A stretch of DNA of 19,259 nucleotides from Fusobacteriota bacterium (lineage in GTDB: Bacteria > Fusobacteriota > Fusobacteriia > Bac17 > JAEWOZ01), in assembly GCA_023399505.1 (NCBI GenBank), contig JAEWOZ010000029.1, positions 1 through 19,259 of the forward strand, given 5' to 3'. Each line of letters opens with the position of its first letter. The stretch's first letter is position 1. The position numbers were made by a program, and so were the translations under genes. The notes beneath the pieces were generated by a model. It was not told where the DNA came from, did not search any database, and saw nothing but the letters and a program-made list of their open reading frames with translations. Shown piece after piece: positions 13,124-19,259 of the stretch.

Positions 13124-15637
13124 TTATTTTGCTTCCTCCCAATTTTTAGAAGTTTCTACATTTACTTTTAAGGTTACTTTAGGTAAAATTATACAATTTT
13201 CCATTATGTGCCCAATTTTTTTCATATATTCTTCTTTTTTCTCTTCTCTAACTTCAAAAACTAGTTCATCATGAACTTGTAAAAGCATCTTTATATCTTC
13301 TGTATTTTTAATTTCATTATATATTTCAACCATTGCTCTTTTAATAATTTCAGCTTGAGTACCTTGTATAACAGCATTAACTGCCATTCTTTCAGCTGCT
13401 TTTCTTAAAGCAATGTTTTTACTATTTACACCTGGAATGAATCTTTTTCTTCCAAACAATGTTTTAACAAAACCATCATTACGTGCATCTAAAATAGTAA
13501 AGTTAACGAAAGTTTCTATTCCACTATACGTTTCAAAATATCTTTTAATGTATTGAGTAGCTTCTTGAACTGGAATATCTAGTTCTTTTGCAAGACCAAA
13601 AGAACTTTTACCATAAATAATGCTAAAATTTACTACTTTAGCTCTATCTCTCTCAAGTCTTGTTACATCTTTAGGCTCTTTAACAAAAAGAATACTTGCA
13701 GTTTGTGTGTGTAAGTCTATATCATTAGCATATGCTTTAAGTAATGCTTCATCTTCAGAAATAGATGCAAGAATACGAAGTTCTATTTGAGAATAGTCAG
13801 CTACTATTAGAGTGAAACCCTCTTTTGCTATAAAAGCTTTTCTTATTCTTCTCCCTTCAAGAGTTCTTGAAGGAATGTTTTGTAGATTAGGCTTAGAAGA
13901 AGATAATCTTCCAGTTGCAGTACCTTCTTGATTAAAAGTAGTATGTACTCTACCATTTTCATCGCAAAGCTTAGGAAGAGCTTTAACATAAGTGTTATAT
14001 AGTTTTACTAGTTTTCTATACTCTAGTAAGCTAATAGCTACTTCAACTTCCTGCTCTTTTAAAGCTTCAAGTACCTCGTTATCAGTGGAATAGTTATTTT
14101 TAGTTTTCTTAATAGGTTTTAATCCCATTTTAAAGAAAAGAACTTCAGCTAGCTGTTGAGGAGAGCCTATATTAAATTCTGATTCTGTTAATCTGTATAT
14201 ATCTTTTTCAATTTCTTGAATTTTTTCTTCTAACTCTTTTGCATAATTCTCTAAATAATCTATATCTATCTTAATTCCTACTTTTTCCATATCAGCTAGA
14301 ACTGGAATCAGAGGGAGCTCTTCTTTTTTAAATACATCTAATAAACTTTCATCGTTAAGCTTTTCTACTAAAACATCTTTCAACTTATATATTGCATAAG
14401 CTTTTTTTATAATTAAATCTTCAGATTCACCTTCTAAATTAAAATCAAGATATTCTGTAGAAATTCTTTCTAAACTAACATTCTCTTCTGGATTTAATAA
14501 ATGTGCTGCAATCATTACATCAAAATTTATATTTAAAGGTTTCCTTTTAATTGTCTCTTTGGAATTATAGAAAATCAAAGGATTTTTTATATCTAACTCT
14601 TCTATATTTCTTTTAATAAGATAATTTTTCTCTTCACCTAATGAAAAAGCACTGAAATTCTCATCAGCACAAATGCTCATAGGTATTGTTTCATCTTTAA
14701 CTATTTTTTTAAGTTCTTCTAAATCTAAAAGTTCCTTATATTCTACGTTCAAAGAGGGTGTTTTAACACCTAAATCCAATTTTTTAATTACAGATCTGAA
14801 ACCTAGCTCTTTTAAAAATTCTAGTAAGTTATCTTTATTAAAATCTTTTCTTAATAATTCGTCTGTTTTAATATCTATAGCTGCACTATGAATAGTAGCA
14901 AGCTCTTTGCTTAAGAAAGCTATCTCTCTATTATCTTCTAACAATTCCTTAATTTTAGGAGTTATATTCTCTAAATTGTCGTATATTCCTTCTAATGACC
15001 CGAATTGATTTATAAGCTTCTGAGCTGTTTTAGGTCCTATCCCTTTAACTCCTGGAATTCCATCAGTTGCATCACCTTGTAATCCAAAAAGATCTATTAT
15101 TTTATTAGGTTCTACTCCTAATAACTCTTTAACTTCTTCATCTTTAGAGACAATTTTGAAATCTTCTTCACCTTTACCAAAAAGAACTACTTTTACATTT
15201 TCATTTATGAGCTGTAAAAGATCTTTATCTCCAGTAAATATAAAAACTTCAATATCCTCTTCACTAAATTTTCTAGCTAAAGTACCAATAACATCATCCG
15301 CTTCGTAGCCTTGAATTGAAAGTGATTCAATTCCAAAAAGAGTTATTACCTTTTTCACATCAAAAACTTGAACTGCTAAATCCTCTGGCATAGCTGCTCT
15401 AGCAGATTTATAAGTAGAGAGCATCTCTCTTCTCTTTAAACTTTCTCTTTTAACATCAAAACAAGCTGCAACATAATCAGGTGAAAACTTTTCAATAAGT
15501 TTTATTAAAGTATTAGTAAGACCAAATGTTGCACCTGTTGGCCTTCCATCTAAATTTCTCATATCTGTTAATTTATAGAAAAATCTGTAAATTATTGCAC
15601 TAACATCTATTAAAAGGGCTCTTTTTGCTTTTTTCAT
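13124..15637 (-). CDS. polA: DNA polymerase I
   Basis: Gap filling and Okazaki-fragment maturation. N-terminal 5' nuclease (about 1-295): FDVKRESLKRRE, GYEADDVIGTLA, FTGDKDLLQLI and GLQGDATDGIPGVKGIGPKT. The middle (about 300-460) corresponds to the 3'-5' exonuclease fold but keeps only part of it. FDVMIAAHLLNP is recognisable, while the usual first Asp-x-Glu (here CADENFS) and the last Asp (YAIYKLKD region) look altered, so proofreading is probably lost. The C-terminal polymerase has motif A VADYSQIELR near residue 610, motif B RDRAKVVNFSIIYG near 665 (Ser for the usual Gly) and motif C QVHDELVFEV near 790. At 837 aa the length is that of full PolA. GAGGAG lies five bases before the ATG. It is 9 bases after pheT, probably one operon. 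Confidence 0.96.
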   Translation of the reverse strand: MKKAKRALLIDVSAIIYRFFYKLTDMRNLDGRPTGATFGLTNTLIKLIEKFSPDYVAACFDVKRESLKRREMLSTYKSARAAMPEDLAVQVFDVKKVITLFGIESLSIQGYEADDVIGTLARKFSEEDIEVFIFTGDKDLLQLINENVKVVLFGKGEEDFKIVSKDEEVKELLGVEPNKIIDLFGLQGDATDGIPGVKGIGPKTAQKLINQFGSLEGIYDNLENITPKIKELLEDNREIAFLSKELATIHSAAIDIKTDELLRKDFNKDNLLEFLKELGFRSVIKKLDLGVKTPSLNVEYKELLDLEELKKIVKDETIPMSICADENFSAFSLGEEKNYLIKRNIEELDIKNPLIFYNSKETIKRKPLNINFDVMIAAHLLNPEENVSLERISTEYLDFNLEGESEDLIIKKAYAIYKLKDVLVEKLNDESLLDVFKKEELPLIPVLADMEKVGIKIDIDYLENYAKELEEKIQEIEKDIYRLTESEFNIGSPQQLAEVLFFKMGLKPIKKTKNNYSTDNEVLEALKEQEVEVAISLLEYRKLVKLYNTYVKALPKLCDENGRVHTTFNQEGTATGRLSSSKPNLQNIPSRTLEGRRIRKAFIAKEGFTLIVADYSQIELRILASISEDEALLKAYANDIDLHTQTASILFVKEPKDVTRLERDRAKVVNFSIIYGKSSFGLAKELDIPVQEATQYIKRYFETYSGIETFVNFTILDARNDGFVKTLFGRKRFIPGVNSKNIALRKAAERMAVNAVIQGTQAEIIKRAMVEIYNEIKNTEDIKMLLQVHDELVFEVREEKKEEYMKKIGHIMENCIILPKVTLKVNVETSKNWEEAK

Positions 15638-15646
15638 AAATTCTCC

Positions 15647-17989
15647 TCATATTTTATTACTATGCCATCTTAAATTAGCACCGTAAGTTTTATTTAGCAA
15701 GGAGAGAACCTCATTTAAAGTTTTGTTTATCTCTTCCTCTTCCAAAGTTCCATCTTCTTTAGATAATTTTATTTTTAGAGATACACTTTTAGTATCTTTA
15801 TCTATTGAATTACCTTCATAAATATCTACTATCTCCACATCACTTATAATAGAGTTTTTTAATTTAGCTTTTTGGATAATCTCTTTTGCTTCTATCTTTT
15901 TATCGAAAAGTATTGATAGTTCTCTTATTACTTCTGGATATTTAGATATTTTTTTGTACATTTCTTTAGAATCTATTAAGCCAAATAATTTATCTAAATC
16001 TATTTCACACATAAATACCTCTGTTCTTAATTCATCTGTTAATTTAGGATGAACTTCCCCTATTAAACCAATATTAACATCTTTATATGAAATATAAGCA
16101 GTTTTATATGGATGAAAATCTTCAATTGAAGTTTTATTAAATTCTAATGAAGCACCTAACATTTTAGAAAATTTTTGAACAATTTCTTTCAAGTCAAAAA
16201 AATCATATTCCTTTTCATTATTAAAAAGATCTTTATTTCTTTTCCCTGCTAAAGCTATTGTAACTTTTAATCTTTCGTCTTCAATTTTAAGTACTTTAGC
16301 TACTTCAAATATTTTAACCGAACTTGCACCATTATTTATGTTATATTTAACATTTTGAAACAGTGAATATACTAAAGAGTTTCTTAAAACAGCAAACTCT
16401 TCATTCAAAGGATTTTTTATCTCTAAATTTTGACCTTCTAAAAGATTAGTTGTTCTAGGTATGAAGCTATAATTTATTACTTCATTTAACCCTAAAACAG
16501 AGAGGATATTTTTTACTTTTTCTTGTTGAATAAATATTTTGTCTATTTTATTAACTTTTACATCTGTTTTAAATACTAAAGGTTTAATTTTATCATACCC
16601 ATACATTCTAGCTAATTCTTCATATATATCAGCTTCTCTTGATATATCTAATCTATAAGATGGAACTTTTATTGTAAATATATTCTTTTCGTTTCTTTCA
16701 TAAAGAGCTAAACTTTTCAAAATCTTAGTAGCTTCTTCTATTGAAATATCTATTCCTAAAAGTTGATTAGCTTTATTTAAATCTATATTAAAATTTCTCA
16801 TTTTATAATCTTCTCTAAAGTTAGAAGTTTTTTTGGAAATAGATCCATTAGAAAGTTCTTTTATTAAAGATAAAGTCATTTTAAAAATATCTTCATTATC
16901 TATTGGATTTATACCTCTTTCAAATCTTTTAGAAGATTCTGTTGAAATAGCTAAAAGTTTAGAGGTTTCTCTTATCCTTTCAGATGAAAAGTTTGCTACT
17001 TCTATAAAAATATTTTTTGTATTGGAAGAAATAGCTGACTCTCTTCCTCCTATTATTCCTGCTAATGCTAATACCTTTTTATCATCTGCTATAACTAAAT
17101 CTTTTTCAGATAGAATGATTTCTTTATCATCTAAAGTTAATAGTTTTTCGCCATTTTGAGCTTCCCTAATTATTATCTTTCCTTCAATCTTATCTAAATC
17201 AAAAATATGGATAGGATGTCCTTGCATCATCATAACAAAATTACTTATATCTACTATATTGTTAATACTTTTCATATTTAAAGAGCTAAAATATTGCTTA
17301 AGCCATAAAGGGGAATTTTTTATTTCTACACTTTTGACTACTTTTCCATAATAGGATTTACAATCTTTAGTTTTATTAGATAGGTCTAATATTTCACCAT
17401 TATCTTCATTATATGGAAAATCTTTAAATTTTATAAAAGTATTATAAAAAGCTGCTAATTCTCTTGCTATACCTAAATGAGAAAAACAATCTCCTCTGTT
17501 AGGAGTTAATTCTAATTCAAAAACTATATCGTCATTAAACAAATAAGAGGATAAACTCTTACCTACTTCTGCATCTTGAGATAAAATAAGTATTCCAGAA
17601 CTTTCAGATTTTAATCCTAACTCAGCTTCTGAGCAAAGCATTCCCTGAGATTCTATATTTCTTATTTTAGCTTTTCTTATAATTAAACCATCTGGTAATA
17701 TAGAATCTATAGTAGCTACAACTACTTTATCACCCTGTTTATGGTTAGTAGCTCCACAAACTATTTGTAAAATTTCTTTATCAACATCTACTTTACATAA
17801 AGTTAGTTTATCAGCATTAGGATGTCTATCTAACTCTAATATTTCTCCTATTACAAATCCTTCAAATATTTTCTTATAATTCTTTATTTCTTTAACTTCG
17901 TGGCCAAGCATTGTTAAAACTTTTCCTAACTCTTTTGGCTCTTCTTTGATTTCTAAATAATTTTTTAATAAATTGAGAGAAATAAGCAC
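15647..17989 (-). CDS. pheT: Phenylalanine--tRNA ligase beta subunit
   Basis: The beta subunit of the alpha2-beta2 enzyme that charges tRNA-Phe. Domains in order: an OB-fold tRNA-binding domain at about 40-150 (HPNADKLTLCKVDVD), the B3/B4 editing region at about 210-370 (GGRESAIS, STESSKRFERGINP), B5 at about 395-470, and a C-terminal ferredoxin-fold anticodon-binding domain from about 690 (YPEVIRELSILFDKK). At 780 aa the length is normal. The start is a GTG at 17989 with AGGAG six bases upstream. The partner pheS, usually just upstream, is not in the window; an ankyrin gene takes that place. The gene has its own promoter at 18024-18052, and polA follows after 9 bases. Confidence 0.96.
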   Translation of the reverse strand: MLISLNLLKNYLEIKEEPKELGKVLTMLGHEVKEIKNYKKIFEGFVIGEILELDRHPNADKLTLCKVDVDKEILQIVCGATNHKQGDKVVVATIDSILPDGLIIRKAKIRNIESQGMLCSEAELGLKSESSGILILSQDAEVGKSLSSYLFNDDIVFELELTPNRGDCFSHLGIARELAAFYNTFIKFKDFPYNEDNGEILDLSNKTKDCKSYYGKVVKSVEIKNSPLWLKQYFSSLNMKSINNIVDISNFVMMMQGHPIHIFDLDKIEGKIIIREAQNGEKLLTLDDKEIILSEKDLVIADDKKVLALAGIIGGRESAISSNTKNIFIEVANFSSERIRETSKLLAISTESSKRFERGINPIDNEDIFKMTLSLIKELSNGSISKKTSNFREDYKMRNFNIDLNKANQLLGIDISIEEATKILKSLALYERNEKNIFTIKVPSYRLDISREADIYEELARMYGYDKIKPLVFKTDVKVNKIDKIFIQQEKVKNILSVLGLNEVINYSFIPRTTNLLEGQNLEIKNPLNEEFAVLRNSLVYSLFQNVKYNINNGASSVKIFEVAKVLKIEDERLKVTIALAGKRNKDLFNNEKEYDFFDLKEIVQKFSKMLGASLEFNKTSIEDFHPYKTAYISYKDVNIGLIGEVHPKLTDELRTEVFMCEIDLDKLFGLIDSKEMYKKISKYPEVIRELSILFDKKIEAKEIIQKAKLKNSIISDVEIVDIYEGNSIDKDTKSVSLKIKLSKEDGTLEEEEINKTLNEVLSLLNKTYGANLRWHSNKI

Positions 17990-18023
17990 AATTTGCTCCT
18001 AAAATTTTTGTAATTTATAAATA

Positions 18024-18052
18024 ATTTTAGCACAGTCTTTCACTATTGGAAA
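18024..18052 (-). promoter_or_regulatory. Promoter of pheT-polA
   Basis: On the minus strand TTTCCA (18047-18052), a 17-base spacer and TAAAAT (18024-18029) with TGC as an extended -10. The -35 is weak. It lies about 35 bases ahead of the pheT GTG, in the 158-base gap after the ankyrin gene. No T-box or other leader structure is visible in so short a leader. Confidence 0.55.
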
Positions 18053-18147
18053 GATTTTATTTTTCAAGCTTTTTAAATAAAAATTAATTATAATTTATTG
18101 ATAATTATATAAAATAGTTATAAATTTATTAGGAGCTATATACCATA

Positions 18148-19259
18148 TCATAAAAAACTCATAATATGGTTAAATAATTCTAGAGGTAATTCAATTAATT
18201 CTTTTAAAAGTTCTACCCTTTTATTTGGCTTTGACCCTTTTTCATTTTTTATAATTTCTTCTATTATATAAATACAAACTTTAGTATAATTCCTTTCTTT
18301 CGCTATTTTTTTTGCTTTAAGTACTAAAGCAACTTCAAAATTATTATTGTACAGAATTTTGACTTCTTCTTTTATAATTATTTTCGCAATATCTTTATTA
18401 CCATGCTCAATAGCAAATAATAAAGCATTTTGTCCATCAATATCTTTTTCAGTTATATTAGCCCCTTTTTCTATTAAAAATTTTACTACTTCTTTATTTT
18501 TTCCACTAATAGAATATATTAGAAGTGATGATCCGGATTTATCCTTGTAATTAATTTTAGCTCCTGATTTTATTAAAAGTTTCATTATTTCTATATTTTG
18601 AAGGAAAGTAGCTATTTGTAAAGGCGTGCCTCTTTCATTATCTTCATAATTAACATCAGCTCCTGCCTTTATTAACAATTTAATTATTTCTTTTCTTGTA
18701 TATTCTATTGCTAAAATTAAAGCCTTTTCCTTATTATTATTGTAATCTTTGCATTCAGAAGACATTTTTTCTATTAGTAATTTAGCTATTTCTTCATAAC
18801 CAAATTCAATAGAATACATTAAAGCAGTTCTTTCTTCACCATCTGTATAATTAAGGTCAATTCCTTTTTCTATCAATAATCTTACTTTATTCTCATTCAT
18901 TTCTAGAACTGCATCTATTAAAGCTTCAGAATTATTTTCATTTTCAAGTTGATCTACCGAAGAAAATAATTTCATCTTATTTGAGTTATAAGTTTCATCA
19001 CTACAATGAGAATGAAATGTGCTATGTTCTCTTAAAGTGTCTATTACTTTTTTGTTTTTAAATTTAGTGGCTATGTTCATAGCTTTCTCTATTTCGCTAT
19101 TTTCATTTGCTTCTTTTTTTATTAAAGAGCTTAATATTTTTTCATCAACATATCCATAATTGCTAAAAGGAGTAGGTATCCTATCAGTAGTTTCTACTAT
19201 AAGTTCAGTATGCCCTTTGTAGCTGCAAAGGGGAACATGTATTTTAGAGATAACAACAC
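18148..19259 (-). CDS. Ankyrin-repeat protein with C-terminal F-box-like motif, 5' end outside window
   Basis: The frame is open from the window edge to TGA at 18148. An ATG at 19080 exists, but the 59 codons before it are also open and read like protein (for example KGHTELIVETTDRIPTPF). The ATG has only a weak upstream site, so the true start is probably outside the window. Counting from the internal ATG, about six ankyrin repeats span residues 51-245 with typical signatures (LLIKAGADVNYED, GTPLQIATFLQNIEIMKLLI, LIEKGANITEKD, ALLFAIEHGNKDIAKIII). After a basic linker, the last 15 residues, IELPLELFNHIMSFL, match the start of an F-box (LPxEL..xIxSFL), as in PRANC-type C-termini. No signal peptide or membrane helix is visible. 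Interaction with host SCF ubiquitin ligase is inferred, not shown; a plain ankyrin scaffold is the alternative. Confidence 0.85.
   Translation of the reverse strand, partial: VVISKIHVPLCSYKGHTELIVETTDRIPTPFSNYGYVDEKILSSLIKKEANENSEIEKAMNIATKFKNKKVIDTLREHSTFHSHCSDETYNSNKMKLFSSVDQLENENNSEALIDAVLEMNENKVRLLIEKGIDLNYTDGEERTALMYSIEFGYEEIAKLLIEKMSSECKDYNNNKEKALILAIEYTRKEIIKLLIKAGADVNYEDNERGTPLQIATFLQNIEIMKLLIKSGAKINYKDKSGSSLLIYSISGKNKEVVKFLIEKGANITEKDIDGQNALLFAIEHGNKDIAKIIIKEEVKILYNNNFEVALVLKAKKIAKERNYTKVCIYIIEEIIKNEKGSKPNKRVELLKELIELPLELFNHIMSFL

Noticed and set aside
18142..18169. Inverted repeat CCATATCAT/ATAATATGG at the end of the ankyrin gene as a terminator
   Set aside because: One mismatch in a 9-bp AT-rich stem and no T run in the gene direction; too weak to call.
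1..19259. CRISPR array, insertion sequence, phage or toxin-antitoxin module
   Set aside because: No regularly spaced repeats, transposase or integrase frames, terminal inverted repeats or small paired toxin genes were seen on either strand.

Overview
The window is strongly AT-rich and densely packed. Strong Shine-Dalgarno sites (GAGG, AGGAG) and canonical sigma70-type promoters are easy to read, and TAA and TGA both act as stops. The housekeeping genes are typical of a small bacterial genome. The PolA N-terminus (DVSAIIYR, AACFDVKRESLKRRE), the RadA N-terminus and the overall style recall Fusobacteriota, perhaps a Leptotrichiaceae-like host-associated lineage. That assignment rests on remembered family resemblance, not a search, so it is tentative; another reduced, host-associated AT-rich lineage such as Dependentiae is possible. 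The ankyrin protein with a C-terminal F-box-like motif points towards eukaryotic contact.

Left end (1-2430, minus strand): two paralogous MFS exporters in tandem. The first is cut by the window edge. The second follows a tRNA-Leu(GAG) and appears to share its promoter. The promoter regions of both are near-copies. A small exported Cys-containing protein (2526-2717) and a 406-aa orphan lipoprotein (2822-4042) run on the plus strand.

Middle (4035-8258, minus strand): an information-processing operon read from a strong promoter at 8229-8258, in the order rpmE, a broken LPP20-like lipoprotein gene, tsaE, tsaB, rpmF, rnc, radA. It collides with the plus-strand lipoprotein gene. The two genes overlap by 8 bp, and each carries the other's intrinsic terminator inside its coding end. 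Divergent from rpmE lies a plus-strand pair, glmU-trmB, ending at a bidirectional terminator.

Right part (10338-17989, minus strand): pheT-polA, a small coiled-coil lipoprotein, rsmH-ftsL, and a larger repeat-containing lipoprotein. Several internal promoters are visible (13084, 12711, 11477), and the first clear terminator is at 10299-10330. pheS does not flank pheT, and rsmH-ftsL is a fragment of the usual division/cell-wall cluster without mraZ or ftsI beside it. The right edge holds the 3' part of an ankyrin-repeat gene whose frame stays open to the window end.

The genes cover central functions: tRNA charging and modification (pheT, trmB, tsaB/tsaE), ribosomal proteins L31 and L32, rRNA methylation (rsmH), RNA processing (rnc), DNA repair (polA, radA) and peptidoglycan precursor synthesis and division (glmU, ftsL). 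Scattered among them are four lipoprotein genes of unknown function. No CRISPR array, insertion sequence or phage gene was seen, and no stretch over 300 bases lacks a gene. The best candidates for something new are the Ank/F-box protein, the lineage-specific lipoproteins and the interlocked terminators.
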